A DNA stretch of 64,000 nucleotides, taken from the NCBI GenBank assembly GCA_964006375.1, contig OZ023267.1, positions 80,857,682-80,921,681 of the forward strand, given 5' to 3'. This stretch comes from Tillus elongatus (lineage: Eukaryota > Arthropoda > Insecta > Coleoptera > Cleridae). Both the position numbers and the translations under genes were made by a program. Shown one piece after another: positions 47,850-61,038 of the stretch (positions are counted from its first letter, which is position 1; each line of letters begins with the position of its first letter). Below the pieces are notes generated by a model. That model did no database searches and was not told where the DNA came from. It saw only the letters and a list, made by a program, of their open reading frames with translations.

Positions 47850-48800
47850 CGTTAATACCATGTGTCCTGCGTGGACTCTCTCCTTTTTTTAATTTCCATT
47901 TATACCTATGCTTCCATTGGGAAAAATATACTTTGTTCCCAGCGTCCCAACAACATTGATGAGTTTCTTTTGTTGGTAAGCATCCAATTATTGCTGGATG
48001 GCCCTTCTGTGATTTGTGGCCTCTGTCCTTTTTAGCTCGGCCCTGAATCGGACCTGCATACTCCACCCCAGTGTGTGTAAATACTTGGGTGGTTGTACCT
48101 CTTGCTGCTCGTAATTGACCCATCAACTGCTCTGCTATTTCGGCTTTTGTTTGTAGATTCGGCCAAACCATTAACGTTGGCTTCTTTCTTCTTTCTTTGG
48201 TTGCTTTGACGTAACTTACTATCTCATATGTAACTTTAGACGCCTCGGCGAAACCATGAATTCTTACTTTTGATTTCTTCGTTGTTTTTACCCACCTTGG
48301 TATTGTTATTACATTGATTTCAGGAATAACCTGTATACCTTTCCTCTGCATGGTAGTGGGTACTATTTCGTCTCACCTGGGTTGATTCATCCATAGTTCA
48401 GGAACTTTCAGCTTGGCTTTGATTCTAACTGGAGATAGCCATCCCAATGGGCAAAATAATTTGGCTATCTCAGATAATATCGCCCTTTATGTTATCTTCT
48501 CTTCATATTTGACATCTGATTTTAATTTGAATGTATATTCCCTTGCTGTCCAGCAGATTCCAAAAGATTTACCTACCCCATTGTCTAGTAGCTTCAATAC
48601 TTTACCATTCTGTACATCTTGTGGCAACTTCGCACTAACTTGTGACTTTTTGCTGGACCATTTTTTCCAATTGAATTTACCTGACCTGCACATTTCATTG
48701 AGTTCTGGTTGTTGCTTTGATTCCGTTCCAAATCGAAGATTATCCATATAAAAATCTTCCTTTTCTACCTTCCTTTCTATTAGAAATTTGTCCTCCTCGT
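47850..48800 (-). pseudogene. pol: BEL/Pao pol remnants: RT, RNase H and integrase
   Basis: From right to left: an RT segment (48747-48487) with DNLRFGTESKQQPELNEM and KVLKLLDNGVGKSFGICW; the junction ILSEIAKLFCPLGWLSPVRI with KAKLKVPELWM (48490-48380); RNase H start VITIPRWVKTTKKSKVRIHG with FAEASKVTYEIV; then, after a deletion, the integrase start LMGQLRAARGTTTQVFTHTG with VEYAGPI and KSQKGHPAIIGC. These strings are characteristic of BEL/Pao pol. The first catalytic residue of integrase is visible, but most of RNase H and the integrase tail are gone. Confidence 0.85.
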
Positions 48801-48923
48801 CTCTGGATTCTCCTACCTCTTGTACCTCGTCTTTAAATGGAGTTTGATCTGTGTATGTATTCCATCTTTACTTCTTGATACTGAATTTCTAAAGAAATTT
48901 TCACATTTTGAATTTATGACCTT

Positions 48924-49466
48924 CTAGACTAGTTCTTGTAATGCTGTCCTTTCCTTGTATTTGCCTGTGAAGATTGATATTTTTATCATTGGCAGTTTGT
49001 GGCTAATTTGTCCTGAATTGTGGTATTTTTGTTTCTTAATTGATTTCAACATATTGTCACTGGCGTTATTGTACCATTGCTTTAGCGTGCCATATGCTTC
49101 ATCTTCCATTTCTGATTCTGTTATTATATCTATCTCCCATATGTTGTCTTCTATTTTTCCCATAGCTTACCTAATTTTCTTATCATGCTTTCAGACCTGT
49201 AAAGTATATTGTCATCGTCCATCATTTCTACTTCTTCTAATGTTTTGTTAAACAACTTTGTTAGGCATTTTAGTTGTCTCGAAAGTCTTGTTATTTCTAT
49301 TTTTTTCCTAGCGTTTAGTTCCTCCATTTTGCTTCCTTAATTTTATTTGATTTAATATTTGTAGTTTTTTGTTACCTTGTCTGATTCCTAGTTCTTTTTG
49401 ATTTGGTTTTTTGGTCGCTTGTGACCTATATTTTGCCTTTGCCCTGTATTGGTGCTTTTTGTGGAC
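48924..49466 (-). pseudogene. gag: BEL gag, part downstream of the gypsy insertion
   Basis: Contains MEELNARKKIEITRLSRQLK and LFNKTLEEVEMMDDD in one frame, then, after shifts, EDNIWEIDIITESEMEDEAY and the capsid start HKLPMIKISIFTGKYKE, the BEL gag landmark (K-L-P-x-I-x-I-P-x-F-x-G). The basic, glutamine-rich N-terminal tail continues on the other side of the gypsy element at 56092-56450. The frame is interrupted by several shifts. Confidence 0.7.
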
Positions 49467-49471
49467 GCTTG

Positions 49472-49651
49472 TATGGATGTTAATTGCACTTGTTGATATT
49501 AAATCCATACGTAAACATTTAATATAACTTTATTACTTCACTAACTGAATAAACTATATGATACATTTAACTATAATACACTTTATGATATAATAACAAT
49601 TACAACAGTACACGAGTACATAGCAGACAACTGACCGAGCGTGGTAGAGAG

Positions 49652-49689
<38 letters not shown>

Positions 49690-49827
49690 GCCTGGTGTCT
49701 CTTATATGCAGTAGTTCTTGACAGCTGGCTGTCGAATAACGTAACGCAACGTTTAACTGTCAGGAGTATTTATGCAGAAACATAGAGTAATGTTGACGGA
49801 AACACTGCGGTAGGAACCACCGCCACA
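49472..49827 (-). repeat. Gypsy 3' LTR
   Basis: Minus-strand start TGTGGCGGTGGTTCC, end AACATCCATA. It contains an (AG)n tract (about 31 bp at 49656-49686), 7-8 bp longer than in the other LTR. The inner side has the polypurine tract GAGAGGGGA (complement of 49828-49836). Confidence 0.93.
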
Positions 49828-49849
49828 TCCCCTCTCAGTGGCAACGCTA

Positions 49850-50149
49850 TTAGTTCAAGTATCTTCGTGGAAATCGAACTCTACGTCCATGGCGTGTAGT
49901 TTGAACGGGAACGGGAACTTCACTGTCACTTTCAGTTTCACTAGGTGTTGGACTTTCACTGTCACTTTCAGTTTCACTAGGTGTTGGAGTTTCACTGTCA
50001 CTTTCAGTTTCACTAGGATGTCTCTGAGGCTGGAAAGTTGTCTGTTCGTTATCACAAAGAATGAATGCGGGTTTAAGACGGTCAACAGAAATTGTCTCTT
50101 CTCCGTGTGATTTCTTGATTTTTAAGACTTTGTCAGTTCGGGATAACAC
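49850..50149 (-). pseudogene. Gypsy pol C-terminal tail with acidic repeats
   Basis: End of the integrase polyprotein: VLKIKKSHGEETISVDRLKP is the conserved post-integrase segment. After it come three copies of a 14-residue acidic block (PSETESDSE.PT) and a basic ending HGRRVRFPRRYLN, which may bind DNA or chromatin. The copies show nearly the same nucleotides, so the block expanded recently. Confidence 0.8.
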
Positions 50150-51100
50150 TTCAAAGGGGCCGTCATAAACTGGTTCGAGGGTTTTTCGCGGAATATCAAT
50201 GGGAACAAAACAAAAGGAGCTTCCATAAGCTTAGGCTGGACAAATACCTTTTTTGCAGTATGATGTTTAAAAGGTACTGGTCGAAGTTTCCTTATGTCTT
50301 CTTTCAGCTGAGATATAAGTGGTGGAACATCATGAGCTTGTGTGCTGTTGAAAAAGTGGGTGGGAAGTTTGATTGATTCTCCGTAGACTATTTCAGCGGG
50401 TGTTGAGCGATATTCTGGAATTATGTACGATCTGAGTCCTAGTAACACAATTGGTAATTTAGCGACCCAGTTTTCGTCCATATGAGCTTTCAAGGCCTGT
50501 TTCAGAACTCTATGCCATCTCTCGATTACACCATTTGCTACTGGGTGGTAAGCTGATGTGGTCTGCACCTAGTGTTTTAGTGAGGTGTGTGAAAAGGTGG
50601 CAATCGAATTGTTTACCTCTGTCTGTGGTGATGTATTGCGGAACACCGAAACGAGAGATCCAGCATGATAAAATAGTGTTCGCTACTGTTTCTGCTGTAA
50701 TATCTGACAATAGAATTGCTTCGGGCCATCGAGAAAATCTGTCTATTATTGTTAAGAGATAGCGTTGACCTTGTGATGGTGGTAATGGTCCCACAATGTC
50801 AACATTTATATGCGAGAATCTTCTCATAGCTGGGGTGTATTGTCCAATGGCACTGGAAGTGTGTCTCCATATCTTGACTTTCTGGCAGGGAATGCAAGTT
50901 TTAGACCAAAGAGATACATCGCGTTTCAATTTGGGCCAACAAAATCTATCCTGGAGCAGATCGACTGAAGCTGATATGCCTGGGTGAGATAAATTGTGGA
51001 TAGAATCGAAAATCTTTCGGCGAAATTTGAGCGGAATGAATGGGCGAAGTTTCTTTGAAGAAGAATCGCAAATAAGATTCAATCCGTTGTCAAGAGGCAT
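50122..51100 (-). pseudogene. Gypsy integrase
   Basis: The zinc-binding HHCC part is [15 protein letters not shown] to TCIPCQKVK. The core has [17 protein letters not shown] with the first [12 protein letters not shown] with the second, and, after a frameshift at about 50560, [20 protein letters not shown] with the catalytic E. The C-terminal domain (VLLGLRSYIIPEYRSTPAEI, FVLFPLIFREK) follows. The full D-D-35-E set is visible once the one shift is allowed for. The enzyme inserts the cDNA into chromosomal DNA. Confidence 0.93.
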
Positions 51101-51103
51101 GTT

Positions 51104-51907
51104 TTAAAATTTGTATGAGGAAGATTTAGACTGCAGAAGGTGTTTGAGTTCCTCACAAGATGACTGAGCTTGCGCAATTTCTTGGAGTGACACAGTGGAA
51201 GAAAGTGAAATTGTTTCAATGCGAGAACAATAGTCTGCGGGAATGTTTGTAGGACCTGGTATGTAGCGAATGTCTGTGGTAAATTGACCTAGGAAGTCTA
51301 AATGTCGTAGTTGCCTTGGAGATGCTTTATCGACGCGTTGTTCAAAAGCGTATGTGAAAGGTTTGTGGTCCGTATAAATGGTGAAATGGCGACCTTCTAG
51401 GGTATATCTAAAGTATTTAACTGCCTGATAAGCGGCTAGAAGTTCGCGATCGTAGGTGCTGTAAGATTTTTGGGCTGAAGTAAGCTTTTTAGAGTAGAAA
51501 CCTAGGGGTTCTAGTGTTTGATCACGTAGTTGTTGGAGGGAAGCACCTACGGCATAATCAGAAGCATCGACATGGATAATCAGTGGTAGCGAAGAAGACG
51601 GATGAGCTATTAGTGTAGCGTTTTTTAGTGCCTCTTTCAAACGTTCGAATGCTTCTCGAGTCTGAGGAGTCCACTCGATTTTACGTTTGTCGCGTTTTTT
51701 GGGATTCTGGCAGAGGTCGAATAGTGGTTGCTGAATTTCCGCAGCACGTGGAAGAGAACGACGGTAGAAATTTATAAGACCTAGAAATCTTCTGAGTTTT
51801 CCAATGGGATCGGGAAGAGGTAAGTCGGTAATAGCTTTGATCCGTTCAGGAAGTGGAAATAATCCAGATTTATTTACACGAAAACCTAAAAATGAAATTT
51901 TGGCCAC
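51104..51907 (-). pseudogene. Gypsy RT thumb and RNase H
   Basis: Starts inside RT: ISFLGFRVNKSGLFPLPERI, then the connection KLRRFLGLINFYRRSLPR. RNase H follows with LIIHVDASDYAVGASLQQ, TYDRELLAAYQAVKYFRYTL and FTIYTDHKPFTYAF, its catalytic acidic residues in place. The domain has no stop over 267 residues. The nominal start is internal to pol. Confidence 0.93.
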
Positions 51908-52330
51908 TCCGAATTCACATTTAGATGAATTGATACGGATGCCGTTGTCTTGAAGTGTCTGAAAAAGTTTTGCTAGATGCTCTTGATGTTCTTTTTCAGA
52001 GGCTGATGCAACGAGAATATCGTCAAGATAGGAGTAGGCAAAGTCAAGATGTCTTAAAATTGAATGTAAATATCTTTGAAATGTTTGTGCTGAATTACGA
52101 AGGCCAAATGGGGTTTTAACAAATTCGAATAACCTAAATGGAGTTATGACTGCTGTTTTGGGGATATCTTGAGGTGCTACTGGAATGTGATGGAAAGCGC
52201 GAATGATATCTAATTTTCAAAAAATACGTTTGCCTTCTAACTGGGCATTAAAATCCTGCAAATTTGGAATGGGATATTTGTCTGGGATTGTTTTAGCGTT
52301 TAGTGCTCGGTAATCCCCACATGGTCTCCA
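51908..52330 (-). pseudogene. Gypsy RT core with one stop
   Basis: GGSWRPCGDYRALNAKTIPD is followed by an in-frame TGA at about 52218 (just before KLDIIRAFHHIPVAPQDIPK), then RLFEFVKTPFGLRNSAQTFQ and the active site AYSYLDDILVASASEKEHQ. The active-site aspartates are intact. The segment before SWRPCGDY, normally about 100 residues, is missing through the deletion that joins protease to RT near 52325. Confidence 0.9.
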
Positions 52331-52570
52331 TGAGCCACCCTAGAAAATCAGCGCATATAATTGGTTGCTTGATATCGGCAAGTGTGAAGGGCCAACAGAA
52401 CCTACGGCGTAAACCTAGATCCAAATCTAATAGTTGTTCGCCATAGGTATGAATAGTGGTCCCGTTTGCAGCATACAAGGTACGTTTCGATTGAAATTTC
52501 CGTTGGTCGTGAGTGGGTGGAATAACTGAAATATCCGCTCCAGAGTCGATTAGAAATTTCATATTGGAGC
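52331..52570 (-). pseudogene. Gypsy aspartic protease
   Basis: The active site LIDSGADISVIPP is followed by LYAANGTTIHTYGEQLLDLD and a flap-like segment, ending at IICADFL. A deletion then jumps to RT. The Asp-Ser-Gly triad is unchanged. Confidence 0.9.
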
Positions 52571-52639
52571 GTCTATCAAAAATAAAAAGGCGGCGTGTTA
52601 GGTGGCTCTCGTCTCCTGCCGCGTGGAGGGAGTGCCTTA

Positions 52640-53284
52640 TTAGTTTTCCGACACATGTTTTGCTTTAAAATTCCAAGGTTGGATGCAACGTTTGGCCTTG
52701 TTGCCAAATCGTTCATGATACCAACACGTGGAGGTTGAGGAATTTGAGTTTATGGAATTTCGAGAAAGCTTGGGTCTTTCTCGGGAGGTAGATCGGGAAC
52801 GCGTTCGCAATTCGTTGAATGATGCTGTTAGCTTCTCTAATTGCGCTTCTAACTTGGCTAGCTTGTCGGGCTCGCGTGACTGAATTTCAGCCACGTTGTA
52901 TTTATCTCCGGAATATTCCACGATTTTGTCTGCTATAACCGACAAATTTTCTAGAGAATCGTTGCTCGAAGCCAAAATTGAACGAACGTTGACTGGTAAA
53001 CGTTGTAGAAATAAAATTTTAAGGAAATCCTCTCCAATCTGACTACCGGCTAAAAACTTCATTTCGCGTAAAAGTTGCGATGGTTTTCTGTCGCCTAATT
53101 CTAATTCTGTTAAAAGTTTATTTATTTTGCGACTTTCGGACTCTTCAAATTCTAATAAAAGACGTTTCATTAGATCTGAATAGGGGGTTGATGATAATGG
53201 TTGGGTTAAAAAATCTGAAATTGACTCTGCCACATCAGGATCGAGTATAGCGAGTACATGACTGAATTTTGTCTTTTCAGAACT
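52640..53284 (-). pseudogene. gag: Gypsy gag, part downstream of the LINE insertion
   Basis: Continues the gag after the LINE: SEKTKFSHVLAILDPDVAES, LSSTPYSDLMKRLLLEFEES, SQLLREMKFLAGSQIGEDF and LFLQRLPVNVRSILASS. A CCHC-like CWYHERFGNKAKRC motif closes it. This capsid pattern is typical of the insect gypsy lineage with the VAxLD and QLLREM blocks. The frame is open, with true coding at 53284-52640. Confidence 0.9.
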
Positions 53285-53289
53285 GATCT

Positions 53290-55464
53290 TTTTTTTTCAA
53301 CAACACACCACGAGGGCTTACAGCCTAAATACTATCGTACCGTGGGTGTTGACAAGGAGGGAAGAGGCAGCTTGTTAATTCTGGACTTGAAGGTTTGGAG
53401 GTTCGGATGAGAAAGAAAAACATGTGCCGGCAAGGAATTCCACAACTTGGAAGTCCTCGGGACAAAAAAGCGGGCATAACAAGATGTTCTATGTCTGGTG
53501 ACCTGGACAGTAAAAGGGTGCATTCGCTCTGTTCCCCTGGTAGATCTGTTGGGGGCAGCAGGTGGGGGAACTATGGAGGAAAGCTCCTCTGAGCAGTGCC
53601 CGTGCAGATATCTATAAAAGAGAGAGAGGTGGGCAAGGTATTGCAGCCTTTGGGTGAGGGTAGGGTCACCGATGAGACGTATAGCTCTCTTTTGAATGGA
53701 GTCCAGGATAGCGAGTGTAGAAGCGGCAGCGGCACCCCAGATGTGGGAGCAGTATTCGAGGTTTGGCCTTATTTGTGAAGTATATAAGGTATAGAGATTA
53801 GCTGGTGAAAAGTATTTGCGAGCCCGGAAGAGGAAACCTAATTTCTTAGCAGCCGCTTCTGCAATTGATGTGACATGTTGGTGCCAATTAAGATTTCGAT
53901 CCACATAAATGCCAACAAGAGAAAAGGACTCATTACTTTGAATAACTTGGTTGTTCATTGTGATGGGTCTGGGGCTGGTGTATCTCTTGTGAGAAAGAAA
54001 GCAAGACTTAGTTTTGGTGAGGTTGAATTGTACAAGATTTCTACTTCCCCAGTCTAATATTTTTTGGAGATCCACGGAGACAGAACCCTCCATGAGTCTG
54101 CGATCCTCATCTAATTGGGCTAAAGAGACAGGCTTAGAATATTGTATATTTGAATGGAGGGTGCTGTCGTCTGCGTAGCTGTGAACTGGGTTGGATGTGC
54201 TCGAGAGGAGGTCATTGATGTGGAGAAGAAACAAAGTAGGGGCTAAAGCTTAACCTTGAGAAACTCCTGCATTAATTGGATACAGTTTAGAGGAATAGCC
54301 ACCCACAACAACAGATATGCTCCTGTTGGAGAGGAAATTTGCTGTCCACATACAGAGTTTTGGTGGTAGGCCATAGGCCGGAAGTTTATTAAGCAGCGCT
54401 GCGTGCCAGACCTGGTCGAATGCTTTGGATATGTCTAGAGCAACAATCTGGGATTCACCGTGTTGTTCCATAGACTTGTTCCAAGAATGGGTGACAAAGG
54501 AAAGGAGTTCGGCAGTCGATCTGCGCTGACGGAAGCCATACTTCCTGTCGTGGATCAGACTACGTTTTTCAAGAAATTTTAGTAATTCGGTGTTTATATA
54601 CTTTTCCATCACTTTAGAGACGACTGAAACGAGAGAAATAGGCCTGTAGTTGCTGGGAAGCGCTTTGGATCCTTTCTTGGGGATGGGTTGTACTCGAGCA
54701 GTTTTCCAGTTACTAGGGAATATGCCTTTATTATAAGATATCTGAAACAGACGAGTCAGGACAGGAGCAAGCTCTGGTGCGCATTTTTTGAGAACAATTG
54801 CTGGGATCTCGTCAAGGCCAGAGGCTTTCCTGGTATTAAGAGAAGAGAGCAGCTTCCGTACCTTTTTAGTTTTGAAAATTATATCCGTCATTTTATGCGC
54901 GACATTGGGGACTGTTGGTGGTTGAATATTTGGAGGTGGGTTGAGAGTAGAATTGCCGGCGAACAACGAAGCAAAAAGTTCACCCTTGTCCAGGGCGGTA
55001 GAAACAATTTCATCCCCTGTGACAAGAGGTGGGAACGTGCTTTTGCAGAAATTATTCCCAATAGATTTAGCAAGAGTCCAGAAAGGTTTGCCGCCGTTGG
55101 AGCTTAAGAGGACTTTGTTTTTGATGTGATTATTAAACGAGTTTTTTGTCTCAGAAAGAATGCGGACATAGCGGTTTCTTGCGTCGTTAAATGCTTGACG
55201 ATTTTCTTGACTGGGATTGTGTAGAAGCGTTTTGTGAGCTTTGACCTTTTCAAGTCTGGCCTTGTCACAGGATTTAGAGAACCAGGGCTTTTGAGTGGCT
55301 GAAGAGGTTTTCTGTGTACGTGGGATAAATAATTCCATGCCAGCTTGGATAATTTCGGTGACGTTCTGTGAGATATCAGAGGGGTCAGGATGAGAGAAGC
55401 AGACAGACGCCCATGGAAATGAGGAAAAGTAATCCCGCATTTCGTCCCAGTTTGCGGAGTTGTA
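53290..55464 (-). mobile_element. 5'-truncated LINE (Jockey/CR1-like) inserted in gypsy gag
   Basis: The 3' end carries a run of nine A (T at 53289-53297 on the plus strand). GATCT flanks both ends (53285-53289 and 55465-55469), the target duplication. It contains most of ORF2 from just upstream of RT. The gag coding sequence lies on both sides, confirming the position. Confidence 0.92.
53332..54249 (-). pseudogene. LINE ORF2, RT second half and C-terminal domain
   Basis: Continues from the part upstream after a TAA that separates VSQG from ALAPTLFLLHINDLL. The RT box HSYADDSTLHS is intact. The C-terminal domain has SLVGIYVDRNLNWHQHVTSI, PNLEYCSHIWGAAAASTLAI, LSLFYRYLHGHCSEEL and FVPRTSKLWNSLPAHVF, strings common in Jockey/CR1-group LINE ORF2. 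It ends at a stop just before the A-run. No other break over 300 residues. Confidence 0.9.
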
Positions 55465-55590
55465 GATCTGCGATATATCGAACTGAGCGTCAACCTGCAT
55501 TTGCCAGATTTTCACGTTACGTCTCCATATAGGAGGTAATTTTATTGCAACCCTTGCCATGATATTGCTGCTTGAAGGATCTTCGGCCAT
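54250..55590 (-). pseudogene. Fused gag N-terminus and LINE ORF2 (446-residue frame)
   Basis: Starts at the native gag ATG at 55590. Residues 1-42 are gypsy gag (MARVAIKLPPIWRRNVKIWQ, MQVDAQFDISQI). Residue 43 onward is LINE ORF2, in the same frame: NSANWDEMRDYFSSFPWASV, a helical region, then RT: VRKLLSSLNTRKASGLDEIP, GIFPSNWKTARVQPIPKKGS, NYRPISLVSVVSKVMEKYI and YGFRQRRSTAELLSFV, ending with VVGGYSSKLYPINAGVSQG at the stop. The fusion is a by-product of insertion, though the join is in frame and unbroken for 446 residues. Confidence 0.88.
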
Positions 55591-55725
55591 TGTGAAAAAA
55601 AAATCAGATGATTTTTAAATTAGAAAGGACTGACCTGTTTAGATATTCGTTTTCTGTGGGCATGAGCACGTGCGTGGAAGTTAGGCGACGTCGGCTGGAA
55701 CATCAGGCTCGGCATCTTTGGCTTG

Positions 55726-55742
55726 CGGCACGGGGTCACCAA
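55726..55742 (-). other. Gypsy primer-binding site
   Basis: Minus strand TTGGTGACCCCGTGCCG immediately after the 5' LTR. TGGTGACCCCG sites are common in insect gypsy-lineage elements, by family knowledge. Confidence 0.75.
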
Positions 55743-56086
55743 TATGGATGTTAATTGCACTTGTTGATATTAAATCCATACGTAAACATTTAATATAACT
55801 TTATTACTTCACTAACTGAATAAACTATATGATACATTTAACTATAATACACTTTATGATATAATAACAATTACAACAGTACACGAGTACATAGCAGACA
55901 ACTGACCGAGCGTGGTAGAGAGCAGAGAGAGAGAGAGAGAGAGAGATCGCCTGGTGTCTCTCATATGCAGTAGTTCTTGACAGCTGGCTGTCGCATAACG
56001 TAACGCAACGTTTAACTGTCAAGAGTATTTATGCAAAAACATAGAGTAGTGTTGACGGAAACACTGCGGTCGGAACCACCGCCACA
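55743..56086 (-). repeat. Gypsy 5' LTR
   Basis: 344 bp, matching 49472-49827 with a shorter (AG)n tract and a handful of substitutions. Confidence 0.93.
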
Positions 56087-56091
56087 GCTTG

Positions 56092-56450
56092 TGTCCTTGA
56101 TTGCTTTTTGAATTTGATCCTGTATAGGTGCTTGCTTTGGAAATGCCCTTGTATAGGTGATTTCCTGGAGGCTCGTGTCCTTATTTGACCCTGTATAGGT
56201 GCTTGTTTTGGAACTGACCTTGTATAGGTGCTTCCTGGACGCTTGTGTCCTTATTTGACCCTGTATAGGTGCTTGCTTTGAAACTGACCATATATTGATG
56301 CTTTCCTGGACGCTTGTGTCCTTATTTGACCCTGTATAGGTGCTTGCTTTGAAACTGATCTTATATTGGTGCTTTCCTGGACGCTTGTGTCCTTATTTGC
56401 TTTGGATTTGGACTTGTGTATTATATTTTCTTTCACCTAAAATGTAAAAA
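56092..56450 (-). pseudogene. gag: BEL gag N-terminus with peptide tandem repeats
   Basis: A true ATG at 56436 opens MKENIIHKSKSKANKDTSVQ. About four copies of a 25-residue block follow, based on SKQAPIQGQIRTQASRKASI. In DNA it is a tandem array of about 75-bp units (GTCCTTATTTGACCCTGTAT) at 56096-56410. The gypsy element lands inside this array, and the array's last part resumes at about 49380-49466. It would form a basic, glutamine/arginine-rich extension. A stop near 56250 interrupts the frame. Confidence 0.7.
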
Positions 56451-56551
56451 GGTATTTAGAGACTTGGGTTAAAGGATGTTTGATAAGGATAGTTGATTTA
56501 AAATTTAAGGAATTTTTAGTGCGCACTGTATCACCAACGGCGCTGGTTACT

Positions 56552-56565
56552 TCGTCGAAGGACCA
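56552..56565 (-). other. BEL primer-binding site
   Basis: Minus strand TGGTCCTTCGACGA follows the LTR end AAACA directly. The same start, TGGTCCTTCG, is common in BEL/Pao elements. Confidence 0.75.
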
Positions 56566-56787
56566 TGTTTAAGGAGCGGAGGATAAGTTGAGGGGTTATC
56601 GGGATAACTGTTATAATTTGAACTGGACAGATATGATCACGATCTAATTTAATAACAAGTGAATAAAGTCTCTAACAAAAAAAGTCTCTTAACAACTATA
56701 AAACCAAATCTAAAAATCTCCGACATTAAAAGTTTAACAATGAATTTAAAACCAATCTCAACCAATTCTCTTAATATTTACCAACAC

Positions 56788-56861
<74 letters not shown>

Positions 56862-57163
56862 TTACTACGTCTTAATACGTAAACACAATTAGTCAGCATT
56901 ACTTAATACAGCGAATTAAGTCCTATAGTATTGCAAGCTTCCATCAGCAAACTTGCGTATTGTTTAAATAAACATGTGAAGTGATGATGATTTCAATGTC
57001 AACGATTACAATATCTATGTGACCTACTTTACTACATAAAAATTACTCTAATTTATGGTAGCGAATTTTCATAGAAATGTTTTTAACTATAAATTTAAAT
57101 ATTATTAAAATATATTTCCACGCCTAGTGACGCCCTCCTGTATAGCTTTTTGTTCCATGAACA
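56566..57163 (-). repeat. BEL 5' LTR, outer end lost
   Basis: About 600 bp colinear with 46835-47375. It stops matching after TTCCATGAACA, where an AC-rich stretch begins. Confidence 0.8.
56790..56859. repeat. (TA)n microsatellite inside the BEL 5' LTR
   Basis: 70-bp TA tract, the counterpart of 46996-47067. Confidence 0.96.
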
Positions 57164-57380
57164 CACACATTATATCAATATAGCACATATATATTGAAAA
57201 ATGTGCAGGAAATGTCAAAATGGAATAGCAGTAAACAACTTATAATAATATGATGGTTTCTGCTCTCATTTGTCTGCTTGACTATTGTTTTTGCTTTAAC
57301 TTGGGTCTGCTTGTCACAAATGGGTGATTGGGCGTCGATACGCTTAAAAATAAATCTACTTTTGACTTTTTAACCGATAC

Positions 57381-57394
57381 TAACGACTGCGCCA
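57381..57394 (-). other. Primer-binding site of the env-bearing Ty3 element
   Basis: Minus strand TGGCGCAGTCGTTA immediately after the LTR end GTTAAG. It is related to the site at 6652-6669. Confidence 0.7.
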
Positions 57395-57777
57395 CTTAAC
57401 TTTACGGTTAAGACGTTTGAATTTTTAAAACAATTTATTTAATACTTTACACAATTAATACTTAATACAAAAATTATAATATAAAAATAAAGACAAATGT
57501 GAATATCAACACAAGTGTGATATATGTAAATGTTTAGCACGCGAGGGCTACTTGGAAACAAGTCCCCCAGGCGCGGCACTATTGTTCTCCCGGGGTGACT
57601 TTCGGTTTGGCTGACACTGTTCCCCACGTGTGATATTCCGTCTACTCCGCCGTTTCCAACGTGTTTCCTATATGTTTATTTGAAGGTGCCTTCTATCTTC
57701 TTGCTGACTCGGCAATCCCATTCATGGGAAGATGACTCGTTGTTATAATGGCCTATTGTTGGTGGTCCATTTATCTC
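57395..57777 (-). repeat. 5' LTR of the env-bearing Ty3 element
   Basis: 383 bp, paired with 23313-23717. Its outer end on the right is where similarity stops after CATTTATCTC. The flanking GCGTAAC has no exact match at 23306-23312 (ACGCTA). Confidence 0.78.
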
Positions 57778-60530
<2,753 letters not shown>

Positions 60531-60544
60531 TGAATTTAAAAAAT

Positions 60545-60821
60545 ATTTTGGCTGTTTTCCTCTTAGAACGTCAAAGTCTCTCTAAATCTCTAAAGTATCT
60601 AAAGCCATATTGAAACTCAGAGAGTATATTGTTTTTTGGCGGATAACAGTTTTTTTTAAACTGTTTTTCTCTTAGAACGTCAAAGTCTCTAAAGTATCAA
60701 AAGCCATATTGAAACTCAGAGAGTATATTGTTTTTTGACAGATAACAGTTTACTCGATTTGTGATAAGTTTTTCCATAATTTTTGTTATTACACTCAACA
60801 GAGATATGGGCCTATAGTTAC
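60545..60821 (-). pseudogene. LINE RT fragment, downstream half, with internal duplication
   Basis: Minus-strand frame reads NYRPISLLSVITKIMEKLIT, then NNILSEFQYGF, the RT fingers/palm entry. The LSEFQYGF segment is present twice in tandem (about 60545-60650 and 60655-60750). It continues the fragment at 62508-62695; the LTR element between them is an insertion bordered by GTTAC. Jockey/CR1-group by its NYRPISLLS string. Confidence 0.82.
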
Positions 60822-61038
60822 TGTTATATATGGATTACTAATCCATAATCTGTTAATTTATCAAGTAGATAACAAACACTCATAAATTAACATAAGCTTT
60901 GTTTAATACACCTTACAGGTTAATGTTAATAATTACCGTCCACTTTCACTTCTGTCATCATAGAGTATACACAAATTCTATTAACATATATCAAAGCCTA
61001 GTGGCGGGTATCGCTAATATCTACGTTACTCTATGACA
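60822..61038 (-). repeat. 3' LTR of the 1.69-kb element
   Basis: Minus-strand start TGTCATAGAG, end ATATATAACA. The polypurine tract AAAAGGGGAGA (complement of 61039-61049) adjoins it. Confidence 0.93.

Larger units (their letters stand above)
49472..56086 (-). mobile_element. Ty3/gypsy retrotransposon with LTRs, inserted in BEL gag
   Basis: LTRs of 356 bp (49472-49827) and 344 bp (55743-56086) are near identical and are flanked by the 5-bp duplication GCTTG (49467-49471 and 56087-56091). PBS, gag, protease, RT, RNase H and integrase are all represented on the minus strand, followed by a polypurine tract. The gag is split by a LINE at 53290-55464. There is a deletion between protease and RT and a few stops. 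High LTR identity makes it one of the youngest layers of the stack. Confidence 0.95.
46835..57163 (-). mobile_element. BEL/Pao retrotransposon, split by a Ty3/gypsy element
   Basis: The two LTR copies (46835-47540 and 56566-57163) share a long block including AAGCGGAGGATAAGTTGAGG, a (TA)n tract and CAATGTCAACGATTACAATA. Inside, in minus-strand order, are the PBS, gag with peptide repeats, the gypsy insertion, more gag, RT, RNase H-integrase remnants and the 3' LTR. Large deletions remove protease, the RT core and the integrase end. The right LTR is truncated or diverges at 57163, so no target duplication could be read. Confidence 0.8.

Noticed and set aside
56090..56410. CRISPR-like array
   Set aside because: The roughly 75-bp units are contiguous tandem repeats without unique spacers and encode a repeated peptide in BEL gag.
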